A DNA stretch of 33,880 nt. Origin: Mesorhizobium amorphae. GTDB taxonomy: Bacteria > Pseudomonadota > Alphaproteobacteria > Rhizobiales > Rhizobiaceae. This document shows positions 25,412 through 32,580 of this stretch, piece by piece. The stretch is from contig NZ_JHQS01000029.1 in the NCBI RefSeq assembly GCF_014843845.1, positions 1 through 33,880 on the forward strand. Direction: 5' to 3'. Below the pieces are notes generated by a model. That model worked only from the letters and a program-made list of their open reading frames with translations, had not been told where the DNA came from and searched no databases. The translations under genes were made by a program, and so were the position numbers. Position 1 is the stretch's first letter. Every line of letters begins with the position of its first letter.

Positions 25412-25426
25412 TGTGCTGATCGCACA
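25412..25426. promoter_or_regulatory. TGTGC-N5-GCACA palindrome, candidate operator
   Basis: A 15-bp palindrome with perfect 5-bp arms (TGTGCTGATCGCACA), 10 bases before the start of the rightward HTH gene at 25437 and in the gap shared with the leftward E2-like gene. It is the natural place for autoregulation by the HTH protein. Binding is inferred. Confidence 0.4.
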
Positions 25427-25436
25427 ATTGGTGAAC

Positions 25437-26372
25437 ATGGACGAATTCGAAAAAAAACTCGTTGGAGCGGTCCGCGAGAAGCGCGAACGCGAAGGTCTCA
25501 GCATAAGAGCACTCTCGGGGATTGTGGGGATCAGCTTCTCCACCTTGGCCCGCATCGAGCGGGGCGATGGATCGCCCGACAACAATTCCAAGATTAGGCT
25601 GCTCGAGTGGCTCGGCCCGGATGCCGATGAGCATGAGCTGGGCTTTGACGGGGTGGCATTCGTCCACTTCCGCGCTGGAAAGAACGCGTCCTCCGGGACC
25701 GTGCAAACCCTGCTGCAGGCAGCCGTGTGTCTTCGTCAGCACTACGCCAAGGGTGACATAACAGAACCGAGCAGCGCGCCGACAGATGCGGACGTTATCG
25801 CAATGTCTAAGGAGGAACTGGAGCAGACGGCCGAGGATTTCCGAAAAGACTTAGGATTGAAGAAGAACGATCCACTGGATCCATTCTATCTGGTCGTTGA
25901 TTCGGTCAAAGTGGAGCGACTGCAGGACACATCTTGTATTCCGCGGATGACAAAGAGCACTCTTGCTGGACCTTCGCGCAACGAGTGGTCCGCGATGAGC
26001 GTTCCCTTAAGTGCTGATCAGGATAGCTGGGTTGTCTTCCTAAACGACTACCATACCGTTGAGAGGCAAAGAGTAACGCTACTTGAGGAATATTGGCACA
26101 TTCTTGCCGGTCATAAGCTAACTAAGATAGCTAAGATCGCTGGTTCTTTCGGCCGGACATATGACAGCTCTGAAGAACATGACGCCTATTTCCTGGCATC
26201 GGCCACTTTGCTTCCAAGAGATGCGATTAAACGTATGGTCTCGGACGGCAAGAGTGCCCCCGAGATCGCGTCCTTCTTCGGGACGTCACCGGAACTTGTT
26301 GAATATCGAATAAAGCGGCTAGGGCTATGGCGCGATCATATTGGAAAGAAAGTGAGCCTCGCCAAACCGTAA
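25437..26372 (+). CDS. HTH protein with degenerate IrrE/ImmA-type peptidase domain
   Basis: A 311-residue protein. An XRE helix-turn-helix covers about residues 8-60 (KREREGLSIRALSGIVGISF, TLARIERGDG). The C-terminal part has the layout of IrrE/ImmA metallopeptidases: VTLLEEYWHILAGH (about 212-225), then SSEEHDAYFLASATLLP. The usual HExxH is replaced by EEYWH, so the first zinc-binding His is missing and peptidase activity is doubtful. A final helix-turn-helix-like tail (SAPEIASFFGTSPELVEYRI) is typical of the family. In phage and ICE switches such proteins remove or regulate a repressor. The frame is open upstream, but the ATG at 25437 begins the HTH domain. Confidence 0.75.
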   Translation: MDEFEKKLVGAVREKREREGLSIRALSGIVGISFSTLARIERGDGSPDNNSKIRLLEWLGPDADEHELGFDGVAFVHFRAGKNASSGTVQTLLQAAVCLRQHYAKGDITEPSSAPTDADVIAMSKEELEQTAEDFRKDLGLKKNDPLDPFYLVVDSVKVERLQDTSCIPRMTKSTLAGPSRNEWSAMSVPLSADQDSWVVFLNDYHTVERQRVTLLEEYWHILAGHKLTKIAKIAGSFGRTYDSSEEHDAYFLASATLLPRDAIKRMVSDGKSAPEIASFFGTSPELVEYRIKRLGLWRDHIGKKVSLAKP

Positions 26373-26548
26373 TGACGTTTTACAATGGGTCGTTACCAGG
26401 TTTCAGATCATTGCAGAGGAAGCTTTTCACCCCTGATTGGCCAGTCTCGGAAGGATCAAAGGCGCCAGCCTCTGGGGCACCTCGCGCCGGTCTTTGTCCA
26501 TTTGTCGGACGGCTTTGTCGGCTCGACCGCATCGCAGTGACGTCGTCC

Positions 26549-26791
26549 TCACAGTGGCGGCAAGATACTGTAGCGGTATCTGAACGTCCTTCTCGAAGGA
26601 TCTCGACGGCAAGCGGCTTTATCCAATGTATTGCGGGTAACGCGCGCATAGGAGTTCGGCTTATCTCGCGACGTGCGCGAGCTGAACGGCAGCGCCCCAA
26701 TCGTGTGACGCGCTTCCCATTCGATCATGTCGCGGCAAACCTCAATCTGTTGCTCGCGGATTGCCATTCGGTCGGCATTGGTTGGACGCAA
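26549..26791 (-). CDS. Possible small hypothetical protein or fragment
   Basis: An 80-residue frame with a plausible protein start (MAIREQQIEVCRDMIEWEAR) but a C-terminus of low-complexity Arg/Ser. The N-terminal part looks coding while the rest may be out of frame. No family is recognised. It lies in an eroded region. Confidence 0.3.
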   Translation of the reverse strand: MRPTNADRMAIREQQIEVCRDMIEWEARHTIGALPFSSRTSRDKPNSYARVTRNTLDKAACRRDPSRRTFRYRYSILPPL

Positions 26792-26832
26792 GCGCCATAC
26801 TCCTGATCACGAGCCGTCGTTTACACGCTCGG

Positions 26833-26985
26833 CTATGTTGAAAAGAATACCGCGCGGGCGATGCCATTCTTTGACGCGTTCGGGCGCTCGTTCCGTGCCG
26901 CCCTGATCAATTGCTTGGGCATCATATCTGGCGTCACGATCCGCATCAGAGTCTCGCTGATCGCCTGCAATTCGGTTGCATCCAT
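26833..26985 (-). pseudogene. Small rhizobial hypothetical protein, probably truncated
   Basis: A 50-residue frame starting MDATELQAISETLMRIVTPD and containing PKQLIRAARNERPNASKNGI. It resembles short hypothetical proteins of Rhizobiales that continue about 20-25 residues further. The frame ends early (ARAVFFST), and the neighbouring frame continues with ILFNIAERVNDGS, suggesting a frameshift near 26845. Function unknown. Confidence 0.4.
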
Positions 26986-27302
26986 TGGGAAACGCTCCGT
27001 GAAACTCTTGCCAGCCGATCCTAGCGGTTGAGCGACAATGTGCGCCGATAATCGGGTATAATATCGCCTCAGCCGGCGAGCCCCATCGGCCCGCCGGCCT
27101 TGCACCACTAAAGACAACCGGCTTTAACAAACCACGCCGTGACTCCGGACAAGCGGCGCTAGGCGATGCGACGTCGTGCTGCACCGATATTTGAAACCGG
27201 ATAATTGCGTAAATCCCAAATTAGTGAAACCTTGGTGGAGGAATATAGGGCAAAAGGGGACCGTTCTCGAACCGCAAAGGTCCGAGATCGGCTGGGCAAA
27301 GC

Positions 27303-27551
27303 ATGTATTTTCCGCAGTTTCTGGTGGGGATGTCTGCCACAACGACCGTGGTCGCAATCTGGGCCTACCTCGAAACCGGATCCGTCTGGGCGGCGCTCGG
27401 ATGGACCATCCTTGCACTGGTACTTCTGCAGGTTGGATACGTCGGCCTGGTCGTTCGCTTGATATATAAGCGAGCATTGGGAGCCCACACAACCTCTGGT
27501 GTTTTGGTCTTCTCAAATGGCCTAAATCCGGTTCATATCCTGCGGCTTTGA
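27303..27551 (+). CDS. SyrA/ExoX-like exopolysaccharide production repressor
   Basis: An 82-residue membrane protein with two hydrophobic segments (VGMSATTTVVAIWAYLETGS and ALGWTILALVLLQVGYVGLV). The opening MYFPQFLVGM, the TGSVWAAL turn and LLQVGYV are the pattern of the small exopolysaccharide production repressor family (SyrA/ExoX-like) of rhizobia, which lowers succinoglycan-type polysaccharide synthesis. The last 25 residues are not typical and may come from a changed 3' end. No strong ribosome-binding site is seen. It converges on the relaxase gene. Confidence 0.7.
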   Translation: MYFPQFLVGMSATTTVVAIWAYLETGSVWAALGWTILALVLLQVGYVGLVVRLIYKRALGAHTTSGVLVFSNGLNPVHILRL

Positions 27552-27593
27552 AGTAGTTAGCACGTTCGGCTGGGGTGAAGATGTCGACTTTGC

Positions 27594-29834
27594 TCAGCGC
27601 TCGTAATCGTTATCATTCGAGCGCCGGGTCTTGCGGTCCTGCTCTTCAGCCTGCTGAGCCTTCTGCTTGTTCGCGTCCTTCTGCTTGGCTCTCATCTCCT
27701 GCTCGGTGCCGGTGCGCGGCTGCTCCGGCTGGCGGGGATTGTCCCGAGTTGGAAGGTCTCGCCCTCGCGCCTCGCGCTCGGGGATCGGCTCACCGCTGCC
27801 GCCACCACGACGCTGCTGTTGCCGCTCGAATTGCAGCCGCGCGAGACGGTCGTGCATCTTGTCGTTGACCTCTTCACGATACTGTTCGAACTGTCCTTGA
27901 TGCGCCGGCGGCAGCGTCTCGCGCATATTGTCGAGAGCCTGATTGACGCGGGCCATCTGACGCCGCATTTCCAAGGGGGTTTGCGCCATGTTCAAATCTC
28001 CTATCAGTGCATTCAATTCTCTCATACCGGGATGGGACAGGAAAGACTTCTGCCCCGATTGATCAGCTCCGCGACCCGCGGCAGGACCTGGCTGCGCCTC
28101 CCCTGTCCGATCGCGACGGAACCGCAGAAAATTGTTGCCGATCGACTCCGCTGCCGTGAGAGCCTGACCGACCACGCCCGCGGTCCGCATCGTCGTCACA
28201 GTCTTTTGCCACGCGGCAGCGATTGCATCGCCGTTAACGACAAGGGATTGCCCATCCAAACGGCGTTGCCGCTTGGCCTCCACTCGCTCGATCGTCCTGG
28301 CGCTGACCTGGTAGCGCGGATCGGACTGGGCACGGCTGTAGGCTCCGGCATGCTCCTTCGTGAATGGCCGCGTCATCGCATGATCCATGCGCCGCGTCGC
28401 TACCATCGCGATGCCGTTCTCGCGTGCTTTTTCCGCAAAGGTCTCGCGCCAGGCGACCAGATCTGGCTTGTAGAATTTCAGGCGCTCACCGTCGGCTGAC
28501 CGTGCCTGCACCATCGCATGGATATGGACGTGCTTGGTGTCCTTGTGATGTGCCAGGACGGATTTGTATCCTGGCGCGCGCTCCTCGAGCACGGCGCGCG
28601 CCGCGGCCATGACTGCGTTGGCATCGGTGCCGGCTCTTGCCGAGAAAAGCAGGTGATAGGCATTGCGGCGCTCACGCCCCGAAAACTGCGGACGCCATTG
28701 TTCATAGACCGAAGCCGCCGCCTTAGTTGAATCCTTCACCCCAGGCACAGGATCGCCATTTGCGTGGCGAACCTGGCTGTGGGTGCGGATGAACTTCTGC
28801 AGGAAATATTTCGCCTTGGGTTCACGGCTCACGGCCGCCGTTACCTCTGTTTTGGCTACCACCCCCGCCGCGCCCATGGCTTCAGACAACCGCGCCTCGA
28901 TCTTGTCGAGCGCCTTGCTGCGCGAATTCTCCCGACCACCGGCCAGGACTCTCGCAAGCGGTCCGGCCCGCTCATCGGTGTGCGCGTATACCTCCACCGC
29001 CTGACCATCCTGTGCATAGATGAACGGCTTTGCGCCGAAGGCCTTATTCAACGCCTCGCTCAAGGCGGCACCGGTGACCTCGCCGGCGAGTTCGAGACGA
29101 ACCTCGATGAAATTGGTATTTTCCAGGGGCGGTTCGAACGTCTCGCAAAACGTTTCCAGGAACGCCTTTCGTGCGCCGCCTGTCGCAAGGACCTGTCCAT
29201 CCTCGTCGAAGATCTCGATGTCGTGCTTCTCGCCTTTTTCGTCCTCGCGCTTTCCGATGTAATTGAGCAGCCGAGCGGCGGCTTCCTTGGTTGATGGCGG
29301 ATTGGGCATGACCTTGAACACAGCAGGCTGAGCGCCCGCCGCATAGCCTGCCCGTGCCGCGACGGCCCGCGCCTGATAGGCGACCCGCGCTGCTCGGCCT
29401 GGACCGCTTGCGCGACCCGCACCGCGGCCGCCACCACCACCGCGCCGCTTCCAGTCCTCCTCCTCCTCTTCCGGCCGGAAACCCGCGAGTGTGGCGCCAT
29501 AGACCATGATCGGGGCGCTAGCGGCCTTGGGGGAGCTCGCAGCCGCGGTGGACTTCGGTGCCCTGCTGGACGTGGAGCTCCCCGCCACGCCTGTCCCTCC
29601 CGGCGACGAACGAGGGGGGTTTCTACCGCCACTTACCATCGAGCCGGCTTGTCCTTGCCCAACCCGTCCGCCGCCACCGGTCCGCTCATAACTCTTCATC
29701 GCCTGGAATTCGCCGGCCTCGCGTCGGGCGCTCGTCGCGGACTTGTCGTCGTCCAGCTCCTCACGCTTCACGCCGGACTCGCCTCGAAGATAGCGTTCGA
29801 TTTCGGCCGCGTAGCCAGCAAGACGACCGCTCAT
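27594..29834 (-). CDS. P-type (MOBP, VirD2-like) relaxase
   Basis: A 746-residue relaxase that would nick oriT and pilot the DNA strand. The first 150 residues are Gly/Ser/Arg-rich low complexity, with an acidic run before DWKRRGGGGGRG. A candidate catalytic Tyr is in ARLLNYIGKRED (about residue 192). The metal-binding motif III is HHKDTKHVHIHAM (about 427-439). The C-terminal 200 residues are Gln/Arg-rich and probably carry the secretion signal (ending TRRSNDNDYER). The start overlaps the MobC stop (ATGA). The oriT predicted at 30284-30330 has the TATCCTG nick motif expected of this relaxase type. Confidence 0.88.
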   Translation of the reverse strand: MSGRLAGYAAEIERYLRGESGVKREELDDDKSATSARREAGEFQAMKSYERTGGGGRVGQGQAGSMVSGGRNPPRSSPGGTGVAGSSTSSRAPKSTAAASSPKAASAPIMVYGATLAGFRPEEEEEDWKRRGGGGGRGAGRASGPGRAARVAYQARAVAARAGYAAGAQPAVFKVMPNPPSTKEAAARLLNYIGKREDEKGEKHDIEIFDEDGQVLATGGARKAFLETFCETFEPPLENTNFIEVRLELAGEVTGAALSEALNKAFGAKPFIYAQDGQAVEVYAHTDERAGPLARVLAGGRENSRSKALDKIEARLSEAMGAAGVVAKTEVTAAVSREPKAKYFLQKFIRTHSQVRHANGDPVPGVKDSTKAAASVYEQWRPQFSGRERRNAYHLLFSARAGTDANAVMAAARAVLEERAPGYKSVLAHHKDTKHVHIHAMVQARSADGERLKFYKPDLVAWRETFAEKARENGIAMVATRRMDHAMTRPFTKEHAGAYSRAQSDPRYQVSARTIERVEAKRQRRLDGQSLVVNGDAIAAAWQKTVTTMRTAGVVGQALTAAESIGNNFLRFRRDRTGEAQPGPAAGRGADQSGQKSFLSHPGMRELNALIGDLNMAQTPLEMRRQMARVNQALDNMRETLPPAHQGQFEQYREEVNDKMHDRLARLQFERQQQRRGGGSGEPIPEREARGRDLPTRDNPRQPEQPRTGTEQEMRAKQKDANKQKAQQAEEQDRKTRRSNDNDYER

Positions 29835-30238
29835 GGCCTGGCCTCCCTCGCCTTGCGGGACCCGCCAGTCATCGCCTTCAGCTCCTCGCGAAACTGCCGC
29901 ACGAGGTCTCCCACGGCGATCAACGCCTGCTCAAGATCCTCATCATGGGCAACCCGGCCGTCGTTCATGGCGCGCACGGCCTGATTGAAATTGACGCCGA
30001 CGCGCCGCAGCTGATCGGTCATGTCCACGATCGCCGGTCGCAACCCCTCTGACGCGATTGGCAGATGCCCCGCCTCTGCCCGCACCAGACGCCGGAGGAC
30101 CTCGCTGACGGTTACGCCGTCCCGCTCCGCAATGGCTTTGAGGCTGGCAAGCTCGTTGGCCGAAAACCGGATGTGCGTCACCTCGCCGTAGCGTCGTGAC
30201 GCGCTCTTCACCGCTGTATTCTGGGCGTCTTCATCCAT
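29831..30238 (-). CDS. mobC: MobC-like ribbon-helix-helix relaxosome protein
   Basis: A 135-residue protein. The N-terminal part (VTHIRFSANELASLKAIAER, then DGVTVSEVLRRLVRAEAG) is a ribbon-helix-helix DNA-binding motif. The rest (LRRVGVNFNQAVRAMNDGRV) has the MobC signature of the form LxxxGxNxNQ. It binds near oriT and assists the relaxase, encoded immediately downstream with a four-base overlap. The predicted oriT begins 46 bp upstream of its start. Confidence 0.85.
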   Translation of the reverse strand: MDEDAQNTAVKSASRRYGEVTHIRFSANELASLKAIAERDGVTVSEVLRRLVRAEAGHLPIASEGLRPAIVDMTDQLRRVGVNFNQAVRAMNDGRVAHDEDLEQALIAVGDLVRQFREELKAMTGGSRKAREARP

Positions 30239-30283
30239 CTCTCAAGCCCGCTTGCGGGCGCTAAGGCCCGCCAGGGCCGCGCC

Positions 30284-30330
30284 GCCTATTTTGTGTGTAT
30301 CACAAAATAGGCTATCCTGCCAATATAAAG
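30284..30330 (+). other. oriT: Predicted origin of transfer (oriT) with P-type nick site
   Basis: A perfect inverted repeat GCCTATTTTGTG / CACAAAATAGGC (30284-30295 and 30301-30312, 5-base loop) is followed at once by TATCCTGCCA (30313-30322). RP4-type oriT and Agrobacterium T-borders are cut at TATCCTG/Y, so the nick is predicted after G30319 on the plus strand. It lies upstream of the divergent mobC-relaxase genes, as in other P-type systems. The parA side would enter the recipient first and the relaxase genes last. Confidence 0.85.
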
Positions 30331-30522
30331 AAGAGGTCGGCGCTCCCTCCCACCAGCCCCTAGTGTCAATGGCAGGGGCCAGGTCGCAATGCGTCGATAG
30401 CAGCCTCGTAATGGTTGCACCCCTGACCGAGCCCTTGTTGGTGCGCGCCTGGGTTGCCAAACCGGTCTGGCCCGTTGACTATGTCACCAGGTTTCGACCG
30501 TGACATCCATGTGTCCATGATG

Positions 30523-30552
30523 ACTTGTTTCCGTGTTAACATGGAAACAAGT
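30523..30552. promoter_or_regulatory. Inverted repeat upstream of parA (operator or parS-like site)
   Basis: The arms ACTTGTTTCC (30523-30532) and GGAAACAAGT (30543-30552) are perfectly complementary and separated by GTGTTAACAT, itself nearly palindromic. The site ends 25 bases before the ParA-like start at 30578. It may be bound by the ribbon-helix-helix partner encoded downstream, for autoregulation or partition. Confidence 0.6.
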
Positions 30553-30577
30553 AGCCAACGCCGGAAGGAGGCCCCCC

Positions 30578-31258
30578 ATGATCATCTCCGCTGCGATCCC
30601 AAAGGGCGGCACTGGCAAATCGACGATGCTGCGCACCCTCGCATCCGTCGCGCTGCATCGCGGCTATTCGGTCACGCTTATCGATGGCGATCGGCGGCAG
30701 AACATGAACCGCTGGTTCCAGATGCTGGGTGACGCTGGCAATCTTCCTGACAGCCTGCAACTGGTGAGCGCGATGACCCCGCAGGAAATCCTTGACGCGG
30801 CAGCCACTCACAACGGTGAGCGCTCCGTCGTATTGATCGATACGGAAGGCACCACGAATGACAACCTCATGGCCGGGCTCTTCGCGGCCGACATTGTCGT
30901 CGTGCCAGTCTACTTTGCCCTCGACGATGTGACCGCCGCCATCCAGATCACCGACCACTACATTCCGCTGGCGGTTGAGAGCCGGGGTAGACCGCTGCCT
31001 GCGATATTCGTGCTGACCAAGCAGACCATCATCGATGGCAGGGCACGAGCCCTGACCGAACTGCGCGCCATCATCCAGGCCAACGGCACGCCGATTGCAG
31101 AACACGTCCTGCATAATCGTGTTGCCTACCGTGACCTGCAGACCGGGCAGACCCTTTACAGCCCTGCGGTGCCCGATGCGAAGGCGGTTGCCGAGAGCGA
31201 AGGGGTCTTCGACGACCTTCTGCAAACCTTCATCGAAGCCACAAGGAATGCGGCATGA
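30578..31258 (+). CDS. ParA/VirC1-like ATPase
   Basis: A 226-residue ATPase of the ParA/MinD family with the deviant Walker A PKGGTGKST (about residues 8-16) and a Walker B region (VVLIDTEGTTNDN). The ATG at 30578 has AAGGAGG seven bases upstream; an earlier in-frame ATG at 30533 lies inside the upstream inverted repeat. With the RHH protein at 31255 and the oriT next door it resembles VirC1/VirC2 of Agrobacterium, which help the relaxosome assemble. A plasmid-partition role (ParA/ParB-like) is the alternative. Confidence 0.85.
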   Translation: MIISAAIPKGGTGKSTMLRTLASVALHRGYSVTLIDGDRRQNMNRWFQMLGDAGNLPDSLQLVSAMTPQEILDAAATHNGERSVVLIDTEGTTNDNLMAGLFAADIVVVPVYFALDDVTAAIQITDHYIPLAVESRGRPLPAIFVLTKQTIIDGRARALTELRAIIQANGTPIAEHVLHNRVAYRDLQTGQTLYSPAVPDAKAVAESEGVFDDLLQTFIEATRNAA

Positions 31259-31665
31259 GTGAAGAAACCGCACCGAAACCCGGTGACGACAAGAAAGCCC
31301 GCATGATGAAGGCGATCTCCACGCAGCCGCCGGCGCTGCCGAGCATGTTCATCTCCCCGAAGGTCGAGACGTCAGGGACCAAGGAGCAATCTACTACGCC
31401 ACAGATGCAGGAACCGGCAAAGCCGTCCCCGGCAGTCGGGCCCGATTTCCGCAAGCTGCTGCGGCAGGGCCAGAAAAAGGATCCCATCGCCGGCAAGAAG
31501 ATTCGCGAGGAGGAGATGGTTCGCTGCGGGTACTATCTGACGGCCGTTGAGCAGCGCCAGTTCAAGTTGCTGGCGATCAGCAACGGGCACAGCATGACCG
31601 AACTGCTGCGAAAGGCCGTGCAGGATTATATCCGCATTCATAAGCACAAACTGCCGAAGGAATAA
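31255..31665 (+). CDS. Ribbon-helix-helix partner of the ParA-like ATPase (VirC2-like)
   Basis: A 136-residue protein. The N-terminal 80 residues are Pro/Lys/Gln-rich and probably flexible. The C-terminal part (MVRCGYYLTAVEQRQFKLLA, then NGHSMTELLRKAVQDYIRIH) fits a ribbon-helix-helix DNA-binding domain. It overlaps the ParA-like gene by four bases and is likely the DNA-binding partner, by analogy with VirC2 or small ParB/CopG proteins. Its target could be the inverted repeat at 30523-30552 or the oriT. Confidence 0.75.
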   Translation: MSEETAPKPGDDKKARMMKAISTQPPALPSMFISPKVETSGTKEQSTTPQMQEPAKPSPAVGPDFRKLLRQGQKKDPIAGKKIREEEMVRCGYYLTAVEQRQFKLLAISNGHSMTELLRKAVQDYIRIHKHKLPKE

Positions 31666-31729
31666 TCGGCGGTTTGGAGTCGCTGTCGCATGCTGCGACG
31701 GGTGATGTTTCTTGGCTCTTTGCGACGCG

Positions 31730-31770
31730 CAAAAAAAGGGCCCGCGACGAAGCACTCCGTCGCGGGCCCT
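31730..31770 (-). terminator. Rho-independent terminator for the leftward genes
   Basis: The stem AGGGCCCGCGACG (31737-31749) / CGTCGCGGGCCCT (31758-31770) has an 8-base loop and is perfect over 13 bp. A run of seven A at 31731-31736 and the start of the stem becomes a U-run in leftward transcripts from the gene ending at 31784. It could also block rightward transcripts from the parA operon, but without a U-run in that direction. Confidence 0.8.
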
Positions 31771-31783
31771 GTGATGTGTTTGC

Positions 31784-32125
31784 CTACTTGGCTTGGTTGA
31801 GGTGTTTCAGCAGTTCCCCGAGGATGCCGTCGCGCTCCGGACGCCCGCTGGCTGCCGCTTTGTCGTCGACCAGCTTTGCGGCCAATTCGGACGGCAGCGG
31901 CATGAAGTCGTAGCCGTGTGAGATGGCTGCATGGCGAAGATCCTCAAGCGCTTCGAAGGCGCGATCGCGGGTGCCAAGCCAGAGCGCGGGCTCGTCGGTT
32001 TCTTCGTGCGGGAACGCTTGCAGGAAGAAGGTCCGAAGCGGTGGATCGTAGCCTATGACAGCGTCTGGATCCGAGCGGACTTTTCCGGTGACGGTGCCAG
32101 TGACAGTGATGGTGTAGCGGCTCAT
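31784..32125 (-). CDS. Hypothetical protein of the DUF736 operon
   Basis: A 113-residue protein beginning MSRYTITVTGTVTGKV, then a region around FFLQAFPHEETDEPALWLGT and a helical end (LLKHLNQAK). The family is unknown to me; such proteins sit beside DUF736 genes on alphaproteobacterial plasmids. The ATG at 32125 is preceded by AAAGGAGG at good spacing; the open frame extends further upstream but overlaps the DUF736 gene. A terminator follows the stop closely. Confidence 0.65.
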   Translation of the reverse strand: MSRYTITVTGTVTGKVRSDPDAVIGYDPPLRTFFLQAFPHEETDEPALWLGTRDRAFEALEDLRHAAISHGYDFMPLPSELAAKLVDDKAAASGRPERDGILGELLKHLNQAK

Positions 32126-32183
32126 TGCAACCTCCTTTTGCCGGTGGGGAAGCCGGCCCCTGAAGGGGCCGGCCACCAATGCC

Positions 32184-32507
32184 TCACTGGGGATTGTTCC
32201 AGAGGATGACCTTCTTGTTTTCCTCGCCACCCGGGGCGGGAGCGAGGTTGCCGAAGATCACGCCGATCTCGGGGGCTTCCAGCTTGACCGAGAGGTACTC
32301 CTCCCCCGAACGCTGGGAGATGCGGTGCCAGCCGGCTCCGATCTCGAAGCCCGTGCGCTTGTTGACGATCCGGTAGTCGGGCGCGTCCTCGCGCGACTTG
32401 TTGGTGTTCGGGATCAGGGTGATCGGGGCGTTGACCCGGAGCGTGGCAAAGACGCCTTCCATCGAGCCGTCGGCCTTGGTGGTGAGGTTTGCGATCGTGG
32501 TGGCCAT
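32184..32507 (-). CDS. DUF736 family protein
   Basis: A 107-residue protein with the DUF736 pattern: MATTIANLTTKADGSMEGVF at the start, PDYRIVNKRTGFEIGAGWHR in the middle, then EEYLSVKLEAPEIGVIFGNL and a final VILWNNPQ. DUF736 proteins are common on alphaproteobacterial plasmids and integrative elements; the molecular role is unknown. The ATG at 32507 has AAGGAGA upstream. An inverted repeat sits just upstream of its start (32527-32546). Confidence 0.88.
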   Translation of the reverse strand: MATTIANLTTKADGSMEGVFATLRVNAPITLIPNTNKSREDAPDYRIVNKRTGFEIGAGWHRISQRSGEEYLSVKLEAPEIGVIFGNLAPAPGGEENKKVILWNNPQ

Positions 32508-32526
32508 GGTAGTTCTCCTTCGGTTG

Positions 32527-32546
32527 CATCGGGACCATTCCCGATG
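32527..32546. promoter_or_regulatory. Inverted repeat upstream of the DUF736 gene
   Basis: CATCGGGA (32527-32534) and TCCCGATG (32539-32546) are perfect 8-bp arms around a CCAT spacer, 20 bases upstream of the DUF736 start and overlapping the expected ribosome-binding/promoter region. It could be an operator or a leader hairpin. Confidence 0.45.
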
Positions 32547-32580
32547 GCGCCAAAGGAGAGGGCCGTCCTGCTGCGGTCAT

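Larger units (their letters stand above)
26373..27302. other. Decaying region without a clear intact gene
   Basis: Between the HTH-peptidase gene and the SyrA-like gene I find only short or broken frames, described separately at 26549-26791 and 26833-26985. Base composition shifts and there is no consistent long frame on either strand. It looks like eroded accessory DNA. No tRNA, attachment site or insertion-sequence end was recognised. Confidence 0.5.

Noticed and set aside
27400..27421. A TGGACC-N4-TTGCA sequence, considered as a sigma-54 promoter
   Set aside because: It is an imperfect match, lies inside the SyrA-like coding region, and has no suitable downstream gene.
30252..30503. A short plus-strand frame covering the oriT region
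   Set aside because: It reads across the oriT hairpin and nick site, and composition is not protein-like.
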